A DNA stretch of 64,000 nucleotides. It comes from Lautropia mirabilis (GTDB lineage Bacteria; Pseudomonadota; Gammaproteobacteria; Burkholderiales; Burkholderiaceae_E). Positions 43,701 through 50,930 of this stretch are shown here, one piece after another. The stretch lies in assembly GCF_900637555.1 (NCBI RefSeq), contig NZ_LR134378.1, positions 630,001 to 694,000 on the forward strand, read 5' to 3'. The notes under the pieces are model-generated. The model was not told the DNA's origin. It ran no database searches and saw nothing but the letters and a program-made list of their open reading frames with translations. Position numbers and translations under genes: made by a program. Within the stretch, counting starts at the first letter, position 1. Every line of letters starts with the position of its first letter.

Positions 43701-43912
43701 ATACCTTGAAGAAGATCGCTGTCGAGATCACCGAGAAACTGCGTAACAGCACCACGGTTGATTGGCAGGTGCGCGAGAGCGTGCGCGCCAAACTACGGAT
43801 TCTGGTGCGGCGCACGCTGAAGAAGTGGAAGTACCCGCCAGTGGGTGAGGATGCCGCGATCGAACTGGTGCTGAAGCAAGCGGAATCACTGTCGAACGCT
43901 TGGTCGAAGTGA
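40763..43912 (+). CDS. hsdR: Type I restriction endonuclease subunit HsdR
   Basis: The motor/nuclease subunit (1049 aa). The PD-(D/E)XK nuclease is at residues 140-158 (RPDLVAFVNGLP then AVIELKNP; Asp141, Glu155, Lys157). The helicase has Walker A TQGSGKS (317-323), the DEAH box VISDEAHRSQYG and FIGFTGTPI, followed by GFDAP and QAIARVNR motifs. The C-terminal helical part binds HsdM/S. The start at ATG 40763 lacks a strong Shine-Dalgarno, 23 bp after the SIR2-like gene. All parts seem intact. Confidence 0.96.
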   Translation: MVNEQQLEELCLEWFQAIGWRFESGLDLAPDGEQPARTDYRQVVLRERLLLALARINPSIPTAALEQAAHELLTASEPLLITRNRHVHRLLLSGIPVEFSEGEEKRTDLVNLIDFAEPRNNDFLLVSQFTVTGTKQPRRPDLVAFVNGLPLAVIELKNPANEQTDIWDAFNQIQTYKDEISDLFNTNVAVVVSDGFTARLGSLTANQERMQPWRSIANEDDRPLLEFELETLVRGFFEPALFLDYVRHFVLFEQDADQIIKKIAGYHQFHAVREAVKATMIAASSPNKGMLEVQEPRATYGKEVQPGSRKAGVVWHTQGSGKSITMACYAGKLLQQPEMKNPTLVVVTDRNDLDGQLYGTFCAAEDLLRQTPVQAGSREELREMLASREAGGIIFTTVQKFALLEDEGQHPLLSGRSNIVVISDEAHRSQYGMNGRLDTKTGKYVFGYAKHMRDALASATFIGFTGTPIALEDKDTRAVFGDYVSIYDIQDAVDDGATVPIYYESRLAKLDVNQAEIDALNAKVDEVIEDEEDLTAREKTKSDWAALTKLVGAQPRLEQVAADLVQHFETRTATLEGKAMIVCMSRDICAELYNAIIALRPDWHDADPEKGAIKVVMTGSAADKPLLQPHLYSQLVKKRLEKRFKDPADPLKLVIVRDMWLTGFDAPCCHTMYVDKPMKGHNLMQAIARVNRVFRNKPGGLVVDYIGIANELKAALKTYTESKGKGDPAHNAAEALAVLLEKLDIVRGLMHGFDYSGFETDAMKLLVPVANHILGLKDGKQRFLDAMLAVSKAFSLCSTLDNAAALRTEIAFFAAVKAAIVKFTTVDRKRSDADKNSALKQILDNAIVADGVADIFALAGLDKPNIGLLSDEFLEDVRQMKSRNLAVELLEKLLRDEIKARARNNVVQEKKYGDRLLETLRKYHNRAVETAQVIEELIQMAKDFQAALEREAALGLSPDEIAFYDALANNESAARELGDDTLKKIAVEITEKLRNSTTVDWQVRESVRAKLRILVRRTLKKWKYPPVGEDAAIELVLKQAESLSNAWSK

Positions 43913-43935
43913 TTAGCGTAGGCAGAGGAGAAACG

Positions 43936-45612
43936 ATGACCCAACCAGACCTGAGCCAGCGACTGGACAGCCTGATCGCCACGTGGGAGAACGAGGTAGC
44001 AGAGTTCAAACAAGCTGATAACAACTACAGTACCGACGATATCGGTAAGTACTTCTCCGCGCTGGCAAACGAAGCCAATCTACGCGGAACCGATGGTGGC
44101 TGGCTGGTGTTCGGCGTGAACAACAAGACGCACCGCGTGGTCGGCACGGACTATCGTCCGCAATCCGAGCGCCTGCACTCGCTGAAAATGCAGATCGCAG
44201 AGAATGCGGAACCCCGCATCACCTTCCGTGAAATCCATGAACTGGCACACGCCGATGGCCGCGTGTTGATGTTTGAGATTCCTGCTGCGCCGCAGGGTAT
44301 CCCGATTGCCTGGAAGGGCCACTACTATGCTCGCGCTGGCGAAAGCCTAGTTTCACTGGGTCTGGATAAGCAAGATGAAATCCGCCGCCAAACGCTTGCT
44401 CAAGATTGGACGGTCCAAGTGGTTCCCGGTGCCACGCTGGATGATCTGGATGAAGCTGCTATACGCAAAGCGCGTGAGTCTTTTGCACAGAAATACGCAA
44501 ACCGCTTCCAGCCTGGTGAAGTGGAAGGCTGGCCACTGGCAACCTTTCTTGACCGTGCCCGCGTCACGCAGAACAGCCAAATCACTCGTACCGCACTGCT
44601 TTTACTCGGCAAGGCGGAATCTTCCTACCGTCTTTCCCCCTATCCGGCCCAACTGACCTGGAAGCTGGAAGGCCAGGAGCGAGCCTATGAACACTTCGGC
44701 CCACCATTTCTGCTGAGCACAACGCGACTCTACCAACGTATTCGCAACATTCAGTTTCGATTGCTGCCGCAAGACGAGTTGTTGCCTATAGAGGTATCTA
44801 AATACGACCAGAAAATCGTTCTGGAGGCTCTGCATAATTGCCTTGCTCACCAGGACTACACTCGCAATGGGCGCGTGGTGGTGACAGAGTTGCCGGACAA
44901 GCTGGTATTCGAGAATGAAGGCAGTTTCTTCGAGGGGCAGCCCGACGAATACATTCAGGGTGACAAAACCCCACGCCGATACCGTAATCCCGCCTTGGCC
45001 CAGGCAATGGTCGAACTGAATATGATCGACACCATGGGCTACGGCATCCATTCGATCTATACAGGCCAGGCAAGACGCTATTTCCCATTGCCGGACTACG
45101 ATCTAAGTGAGTCCGCTGCCGTTAAGCTGACGATCTATGGCAGCGTTGTGGATCCAGCTTACAGTCGCCTGCTGATCCAGAACACCGATCTGCCGCTGGC
45201 GGATGTACTGGCACTGGATCGTGTGCAGAAAAAATTGCCTATCCCGGACGAAGCCGCCGCACGTTTGCGGCGTAGCAAGTTGATCGAAGGGCGCAAACCC
45301 AACTTCCACGTATCAGCCTCCGTGGCCGAGGCAACAGCAAACAAGGCCGATTACATCCGCACTCGTGCACAAGATGACGAGTTCTACGCCAAATTGCTGA
45401 CCGACTATCTTGAGAAGTTTGGCCAGGCGAACCGTGCCGAGATCAACAAATTGCTGCTGGACAAGTTGAGCGACGCTCTGGATGACAAGCAGAAGTACAA
45501 CAAAATCAGCAACCTGTTGACCAGACAGCGCCGCCATGGGGTGATAGTCAACACTGGCTCAGACACGGCTCCTTGCTGGCGGCTGACAGAGAGCATTGCA
45601 AAGAGAAATTAG
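43936..45612 (+). CDS. AlbA/Schlafen-type ATP-binding protein
   Basis: A 558-aa protein. The N-terminal AlbA_2 (Schlafen-like) domain has WENEVAEFKQADNN and GGWLVFGVNNKTHRVVG; the E...EFK residues are the putative nuclease or nucleic-acid site. A GHKL-like ATPase part follows around residue 310 (LEALHNCLAHQDY, then LVFENEGSFF and TMGYGIHSIY). The C-terminus looks like a winged helix. The ATG at 43936 is preceded by AGAGGAG, 23 bp after hsdR, so it may be a fifth gene of the hsd operon. Related genes are frequent beside type I systems and may help defence or regulate it. Exact function unknown. Confidence 0.78.
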   Translation: MTQPDLSQRLDSLIATWENEVAEFKQADNNYSTDDIGKYFSALANEANLRGTDGGWLVFGVNNKTHRVVGTDYRPQSERLHSLKMQIAENAEPRITFREIHELAHADGRVLMFEIPAAPQGIPIAWKGHYYARAGESLVSLGLDKQDEIRRQTLAQDWTVQVVPGATLDDLDEAAIRKARESFAQKYANRFQPGEVEGWPLATFLDRARVTQNSQITRTALLLLGKAESSYRLSPYPAQLTWKLEGQERAYEHFGPPFLLSTTRLYQRIRNIQFRLLPQDELLPIEVSKYDQKIVLEALHNCLAHQDYTRNGRVVVTELPDKLVFENEGSFFEGQPDEYIQGDKTPRRYRNPALAQAMVELNMIDTMGYGIHSIYTGQARRYFPLPDYDLSESAAVKLTIYGSVVDPAYSRLLIQNTDLPLADVLALDRVQKKLPIPDEAAARLRRSKLIEGRKPNFHVSASVAEATANKADYIRTRAQDDEFYAKLLTDYLEKFGQANRAEINKLLLDKLSDALDDKQKYNKISNLLTRQRRHGVIVNTGSDTAPCWRLTESIAKRN

Positions 45613-45731
45613 AGATCTGCAGAGAGAAATCCACTTAAAAACATATAAATCAATGACTTATCTCTCTAAAAAGGTCCAGAAACTGAGTCTTTGCGGAGAG
45701 TTTGGAAGTGGTGTTGGTTCCCCACTCAATC

Positions 45732-46595
45732 TCAGCTCCCCAAATAGATCGACGTCACTTTCAACCTTTCATGCCCAAGTTCACGGCTGATCTGCTGCCG
45801 GGCGTGTTGGTCACTCAATCGCTGGCTGCTATTGAGCTGAGCCTTACCAGGTCCACCCGCCGCCAGTGCCTTCCTCTCCGTCAACACCTCATAGCGCATC
45901 TGCGCATACCGATGCCGCAGCCCGTGCATGTTGCTCAACCCAGCCGCCTTGCACTGCCCGTCGTAGACATGCCGCTGCTGGATGTAAGTCTTGTGCGCTG
46001 GGATCAGCGAGCCAAACCCGGCCAGCCGGTAGGCCTCATTCAACACCGCACGCTGTTCCGGCATCGTGATCGGTACCGTCCGATCGCGCCCGCCTTTTGC
46101 CCACGATCCCTTGATGGCGATATGGTCGCCACGGTCGGCATAGCGGGGTTGAAACTTGATGGACTCTTCCCGCCGCAAACCGAAGGCAGCCTGCAAGCGC
46201 AGACTCATGCGGACATGAGGATCAGTGACCCTGTCCAACCTGTCGCCCAGTTCCTTGGCCCTGCTTTCATTGGTCACATAGCGCCGTTCGGCAATGCCCA
46301 GCTTGGTGTTGTCTGCCGGCAAGATGCCAGCCTTGCCAACCTTCTCGGCCCACCAGCGCAGATGCGCCATACGGTTCTTCAGCGTGCCGGTCGACAGGCC
46401 TTCGGCTTGCCAGCGTTGCAGCAGGGCTTCGACATGCTTGCCCTTCAACGAAGTGGCACGCATCTGGCGGAAGCCTGCTTCGCGCAATTGATGAGCGGCC
46501 AGGCCCAGCGAGCGCTGCCGGTCGGCCTGGGTGGCATGGCTGCCGTCGCGGTTGCGCAGGCAGAGTTGTCGCAGGGTATAGGTCAGGTCGTCCAT
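45732..46595 (-). CDS. Second tyrosine recombinase (integrase-like)
   Basis: A 287-aa recombinase of the phage_integr_N/Integrase_1 type. The catalytic set is present: Arg in FGLRREESI, HxxR in MHGLRHRYA, His in LGHERL and Tyr in TSIYLGS at the very end. Such proteins are found within integrative conjugative elements rather than at their ends. It converges with the AlbA-type gene. It may be a remnant of an older element or serve another site. No repeat flanking it was recognised. Confidence 0.82.
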   Translation of the reverse strand: MDDLTYTLRQLCLRNRDGSHATQADRQRSLGLAAHQLREAGFRQMRATSLKGKHVEALLQRWQAEGLSTGTLKNRMAHLRWWAEKVGKAGILPADNTKLGIAERRYVTNESRAKELGDRLDRVTDPHVRMSLRLQAAFGLRREESIKFQPRYADRGDHIAIKGSWAKGGRDRTVPITMPEQRAVLNEAYRLAGFGSLIPAHKTYIQQRHVYDGQCKAAGLSNMHGLRHRYAQMRYEVLTERKALAAGGPGKAQLNSSQRLSDQHARQQISRELGHERLKVTSIYLGS

Positions 46596-47333
46596 CGGAG
46601 AGTCCCTCCATCGGTTGTCGGTTATTGGGGCTGAGATACAGGGGTCAGTGTTTGTGCCAACTCGCCAAGGCGAGATCCCCGAAGGGGCAAGGGCCAGGTG
46701 CTCAGTTCACCTGTGGCCTCGAATGAGGCATCCGCCGCGCTTCCTGCAGGAAGGCCAGGCGGAGGAGTTGCAAGGGACGACGACGCGATGTGCTGGGATG
46801 AATATCTCCTGTGGATTGATGGAAAAAAGGCACAGGCATGTCGTGCCATGTCGGGGCGACCGGCAATGCACGCCGTGTATGGCAAAGCGCCAACTGGCAC
46901 TGGACGACAAGGATTGGCGGGATGAACCACGCCGAAGATGAGGAAGGCTCTGCCCGTGGGTAGGGCGGCACACCGAACGAGCCTGGGGTGTGCCTGGGAT
47001 GGTTCCATCCGGCAAACCGGATCAGCGCTTGCAAGAACCTGCGCTATCGAGGCAACCGTATGGGAACGGCATAGGAAGCATGGCGATGCTCTATGTGACG
47101 CTTACTGCCCCGCGCCAAGGTTCCGGTGTTCATACCCACCGGCAGGTCATTGCAAGGCCAGTGTGCCGGGGCATCATCATGTGCGCAGCAATCAATGCGG
47201 TACCGCGCCAACCCGTATTGTTGCTGCAATTCGCCGGGCCGTCACTGCGGCCGGCAGTGACGGCCCCATAGTCGGAGTAGGCACTGCAGCAAGCCTCTGT
47301 TACCAAAGGCTGACGCAATCTCATCAACCGCTT
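46596..47333. other. Gene-free stretch inside the island (738 bp)
   Basis: Open frames exist on both strands but none has a recognisable protein or good start. It contains a perfect hairpin CTCGCC-AA-GGCGAG (46661-46674) followed closely by CCCC-GAA-GGGG (46677-46687). It could hold a small RNA, an origin for the nearby replication protein, or decayed genes. Confidence 0.5.
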
Positions 47334-47618
47334 TCACTGTGTCTGCAGACGTTCGATCGGCGGATGTGGCCGCTGCCGAGCCTGCCACAGGTCGTAGACG
47401 ATCTGCTCCTTCAGATACTGGCTCGCACTGCCCAAGCCCGCCAGTTCCAGCCGATAGGCCAGATCAGCGCTAATGGCGGCACGGCCATTCAACACAGTGG
47501 AGAGTTGGCCACGGGAGTAACCCAGGTGCTCGGCCAGGGTGGTGATGCTCAGGCCAATAGCGGGCAATACATCCTCGCGCAGGGACTCGCCGGGATGCGG
47601 TGGATTGTGCATGGGCAT
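47334..47618 (-). CDS. HigA-family antitoxin-like HTH protein, no toxin partner seen
   Basis: A 94-aa XRE/HigA protein: HPGESLREDVLPAIGLSITTLAEHLGYSRGQLSTVLNGRAAISADLAYRLELAGLG. The family normally neutralises HigB toxin and represses its own operon. The ATG at 47618 is preceded by GGGAGG; upstream start codons lack this. A higB would be expected just upstream, but the 72 bp to the next gene cannot hold one. It is an orphan antitoxin or a plain regulator. Confidence 0.85.
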   Translation of the reverse strand: MPMHNPPHPGESLREDVLPAIGLSITTLAEHLGYSRGQLSTVLNGRAAISADLAYRLELAGLGSASQYLKEQIVYDLWQARQRPHPPIERLQTQ

Positions 47619-47690
47619 GGCGTGGTACCTCCCTGTGATAGAGACCAGCGACAATACGGTTTAACCAAGCTTACAGTGTAAGGTCATACC

Positions 47691-48875
47691 TTACGTTGCG
47701 CCAAACGATCCTGGCATTACTGCAACGTGCGCCCTCTTGAGCCGAGTAGGCAACACACCACTGCCTGCCATGCTCTCAATGATCTGTCCAACCGATTTTG
47801 CGGGCGTCTGCAGGATGTGCCGAATCTGCGCCAAAGACTGCTCCACCACCTCGCGAGAGGCCGGTTTGACAACTGGGACATCAGGAGATGCAGAGGCAAC
47901 AGGCATCGAGACCTGCGATCCACTGGCTGCTTTTTCAGGCGCTTGCTGCGGAGCAGGCTTGCGCGCTGCCCACAACTTGAACATCCCGTTCACCGCCTTC
48001 TTGATCAGCCCGTACAGGTAGGCAATGGCGTTATGCACACCTCCCGAGGCGCAGCGCGCGTCCCATTCCGCCAGTACGGCCTGGCGTTGTTCCAGCGCCA
48101 AGCCCCTGAGACGCGCCATGAGGATTTGCTGCTGGTCCTGCGGCAGTTTCTGGAAGCGGATTGGCAAAGCTGGCCCGGATACTTGCACTTCGGACTGTGG
48201 CAAGTACGTATGTACTTCTTTTAATACTTCTTTTTCTACAGTACGTACTGTTGCAGTGGGTGCCGGTGCGGACTTCGGAATGCCATCCCCGGCTTCGACA
48301 GACCTGTTCGTGATGGAACCACGACCATCGGGTGGCGTTGACCCACTTGGGCCACCTGGATCATGGTCATTGTCATTGCCCCCCAGTTGTTCGATGCGTT
48401 CCCTCATTGCAGCAGGCAACCTATCCAGCGCATCAGGCTGACGCATGGCCTCGTCAAGGATGGATTGGGCCAACTGGCGAATCGTCGCGCTGGTATGGTT
48501 GAGTGCCCGTTCGAGCAACGGCAGGTAATCGTCGTCTTCCAGGCATGCTTCGACGAAGGTCAGAGGTTGATTGCGCACGGCATAACGGCTGGCCATGGAG
48601 AAGCCGGTCATGGGGTTACGGCGGTATTCGACCAGGGCAATCCATGTGGACAGCCGCAGGCACAGCACGGCCCTGGATACGGTTTCAAGGGCCGCCTGCT
48701 TGCTGCCCGGTGCGCTGGGCAGGTATTTGCGTAGCGCGTCGTAGCTGATGACCACGGTGCCGTCGCTGCTGGCAAGCGCACGGAAAGTCAGCCAGGCATT
48801 GCGCTCCAGCGGCGTCAGCCTCTCATCCAGCAACAAGGCTTTCGGGGTGATGATGTCTGAAGGTTGATGTGACAT
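47691..48875 (-). CDS. STY4528-type island replication protein
   Basis: A 394-aa protein resembling the STY4528 family found in pathogenicity islands and integrative conjugative elements. The recognisable N-terminal part reads ALLLDERLTPLERNAWLTFRALASSDG, then YDALRKYLPSAPGSKQAA and FSMASRYAVRNQPL, a winged-helix replication-initiator-like layout. A charged Gly/Pro/Ser linker and a Pro/Ala-rich C-terminus follow. The ATG at 48875 has AGGAG 8 bp upstream. It probably supports replication or maintenance of the excised element. It is the last coding gene before attR. Confidence 0.78.
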   Translation of the reverse strand: MSHQPSDIITPKALLLDERLTPLERNAWLTFRALASSDGTVVISYDALRKYLPSAPGSKQAALETVSRAVLCLRLSTWIALVEYRRNPMTGFSMASRYAVRNQPLTFVEACLEDDDYLPLLERALNHTSATIRQLAQSILDEAMRQPDALDRLPAAMRERIEQLGGNDNDHDPGGPSGSTPPDGRGSITNRSVEAGDGIPKSAPAPTATVRTVEKEVLKEVHTYLPQSEVQVSGPALPIRFQKLPQDQQQILMARLRGLALEQRQAVLAEWDARCASGGVHNAIAYLYGLIKKAVNGMFKLWAARKPAPQQAPEKAASGSQVSMPVASASPDVPVVKPASREVVEQSLAQIRHILQTPAKSVGQIIESMAGSGVLPTRLKRAHVAVMPGSFGAT

Positions 48876-49249
48876 GGCAAGGCTCCTGTCGGTATCGGCC
48901 ACATGGCCAAAGGAGCCGCCATCTCACCCCAGCATTACCGCTGCCGCCGCAAACAATCCGAACTGCGCGCTACCCGTATTGTTTGGGCTGGGGCAGATCG
49001 AAGCATTCTTGGCGTTCTGCGACAGAAGGTAGGAAAATAGCCCAACAGCAGTCAGTAGGCGTTGATGGCAAAACAAGAGGCGTCGGCCAGCGCACTTCAT
49101 CAGCGTAGGCAGAGCACGGTTCGTCCAAGCAGCGCCATGCACGTCCATCAAGAGACACATATCGGCTTTGGGTCCAAGAATAGGTCCAAGCACGCCCAGA
49201 ACATCAAAAAATATTATTTCTAATCAATAAGATATAGTTCAATCAACCC
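48876..49249. other. Right end of the island, no gene seen
   Basis: This 374-bp non-coding stretch becomes strongly AT-rich over the last 50 bp before attR (about 49200-49245), the kind of bendable sequence where integrase or IHF would bind. I recognise no protein or RNA gene. Confidence 0.6.
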
Positions 49250-49267
49250 TTCTGCATCGGGAAGTGA
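49250..49267. repeat. attR: 18-bp direct repeat
   Basis: TTCTGCATCGGGAAGTGA, identical to the end of mnmE at 30000-30017. It marks the right boundary; normal GC-rich chromosome resumes immediately after. Confidence 0.92.
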
Positions 49268-49386
49268 TGCTTGGATCGCGCGCTTGACCCCCATCCGTAC
49301 CGGAGAATCGGCGAGATCACCGCATCCGATGTGGTGAAATTGGCGGCACGCATCGCCGGATGGTTCATCGCGCCGGATCCTTCGCC

Positions 49387-50781
49387 ATGTCCTCTTCACT
49401 GCACAGGTTCATCCCCCTTGATCTGCCTTCTGACCCGGCGCTGTCCCGGGCGCAGAAGCGCTTCAGCAGCCTGCTGAAGAAGATCGACCGGCAGCGTGCC
49501 GAGCTGCAGGCATGGGAGACGAAGGAGGCGGTCTTTGCGCGGGGGTGGGCCCGGCATGTTGCGCCCTTCCGGGCCCGGCAGGCGGCTGGCGTGGTGGAGG
49601 TCATCGACCGGCTGGATGCGCTGGCTGCGCGACAGGCGCTGTCCGAGCTGGACCTGGCCACGCTTGAATCCGAGCTGTGCGACATGGTGGAGACGGTGCT
49701 GGCAGAAGGCGTGCTGGACGAGGACGAGTGCCAGCGGCTGGAAGCCCTGTTCGACCATTACAGCGGGGTGTCGCTGCAGGCCATCCATGCCGAGGAAGAG
49801 GCCGATTTCAAGGCACAGGTGCTGGATGAGGTGGGGCTGGATCTGGGGGACGAGGACATCGACCTGAATGATCCGGGCGCGCTGCTGGAACAGGTGCTGC
49901 GCAAGCTGGAAGAGCAGGACTGGGAAGCGGGTGACCAGGATGTCACCCATCCGGCCCAGCCGCATGGCTGGCCGGATGAGGTGGTCTGGCCATCCTTTGA
50001 TGTCGAGTCTTCCGGTGACGGGTTGTCGCCGTCGGTATCGGCTGGCGTCGAGTCAGACGTCACACGCCTGTCCATGAAGGGCCCCCACGACCTTGCGTCC
50101 GCGACAGCTCATGTTCCGGATCGCCGGACACCCACAGATCCGGCGGACAAGGCTGCACAGAGAAACGCGCGTCGCCGCGCGGCGGCTGCCGAGAAGCGAC
50201 GTCAGGCCGAGGAAATGGCACAGCAGCAGGCCAGCCACGCGGTGCAGACCGTCTTCCGGCATCTGGCCAGTGTGCTGCATCCGGACCGGGAGACGGATCC
50301 GGCCGAGCGGGCGCGCAAGACGGCGCTGATGCAGCGGGTCACGCTGGCCTACCACGCCCATCGGCTGGTGGACCTGCTGGAGCTTCAACGGGAAGTGGCC
50401 CAGGCAGACATGGGCGACATGACCAGCCTGAGTGAAGAACAGCTGCAGAGCTACATCCGTGTGCTGAAGCAGCAGAGTGAAGACCTGGCGCATGAGCTGC
50501 AGCAGCGCGAGATGTGGCTGCGGGCGCGCTATCCGCTCAACCGCTTCCAGAAGGCCATCCGCCCCCGCGATCTTGCGCGGATCCTGCGGGAGGTGCGTGC
50601 CGGGGTAAAGCACCAGCTGCAGCAGCTGGATGCGCTGAAGGCCCGGCTGGCAACCGAACAGGGCGTGCGGGCCTGGCTGAAATCGCTGCGTCAGCAGGCA
50701 GCGGCACAGATGCGCATGCAGGAGAACATGGCTTCGCTGGTGGGTGGCCTCATCCGGCATCCGCCGGGGAACGGCTTCTGA
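49387..50781 (+). CDS. J-domain-like protein of unknown role
   Basis: A 464-aa cytoplasmic protein, mostly helical and charged. The segment FRHLASVLHPDRETDP...RVTLAYHAHRLVDLLELQ resembles a degenerate J-domain with HPD motif, which would let it stimulate DnaK. An Ala/Arg/Gln-rich helix precedes it and long coiled-coil-like helices flank it. An acidic region (EVGLDLGDEDIDLNDPG) lies before the J-like part. The start at ATG 49387 is the first with a plausible N-terminus; ATG-like starts further upstream run into the island repeat. It was probably the gene following mnmE before island insertion. Confidence 0.7.
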   Translation: MSSSLHRFIPLDLPSDPALSRAQKRFSSLLKKIDRQRAELQAWETKEAVFARGWARHVAPFRARQAAGVVEVIDRLDALAARQALSELDLATLESELCDMVETVLAEGVLDEDECQRLEALFDHYSGVSLQAIHAEEEADFKAQVLDEVGLDLGDEDIDLNDPGALLEQVLRKLEEQDWEAGDQDVTHPAQPHGWPDEVVWPSFDVESSGDGLSPSVSAGVESDVTRLSMKGPHDLASATAHVPDRRTPTDPADKAAQRNARRRAAAAEKRRQAEEMAQQQASHAVQTVFRHLASVLHPDRETDPAERARKTALMQRVTLAYHAHRLVDLLELQREVAQADMGDMTSLSEEQLQSYIRVLKQQSEDLAHELQQREMWLRARYPLNRFQKAIRPRDLARILREVRAGVKHQLQQLDALKARLATEQGVRAWLKSLRQQAAAQMRMQENMASLVGGLIRHPPGNGF

Positions 50782-50930
50782 GGGAACCGCATGGCACGGA
50801 CATGAAGGGCGAAGCCTGGCGGCTGCAGTGAGATGGTCTACTGAAAACAGGTATAACGCAGGGGCATGTCGGCGATGGACTGTCCATATCGAATTCGCTA
50901 TAGTCGGCGCGATTCCTCCAGGCACAGACC

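Larger units (their letters stand above)
30000..49267. mobile_element. Integrative genomic island inserted in mnmE, carrying defence genes
   Basis: About 19.2 kb between the two 18-bp repeats. A P4-type integrase gene begins 10 bp inside the left repeat. The content is restriction-modification and other defence-type genes, a replication protein of the pathogenicity-island type, a second recombinase and an orphan antitoxin gene. Several cargo genes (ietA, ietS, the hsdS target domains, SIR2) are visibly more AT-rich than the chromosome. No relaxase, type IV secretion or coupling protein is present. Salmonella Genomic Island 1 uses the same mnmE (trmE/thdF) 3' end with 18-bp repeats, which supports the boundary call. 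Confidence 0.9.

Noticed and set aside
46938-47681. 247-codon plus-strand frame
   Set aside because: Antisense to the HigA-like gene and without protein motifs; ends in the promoter region of that gene.
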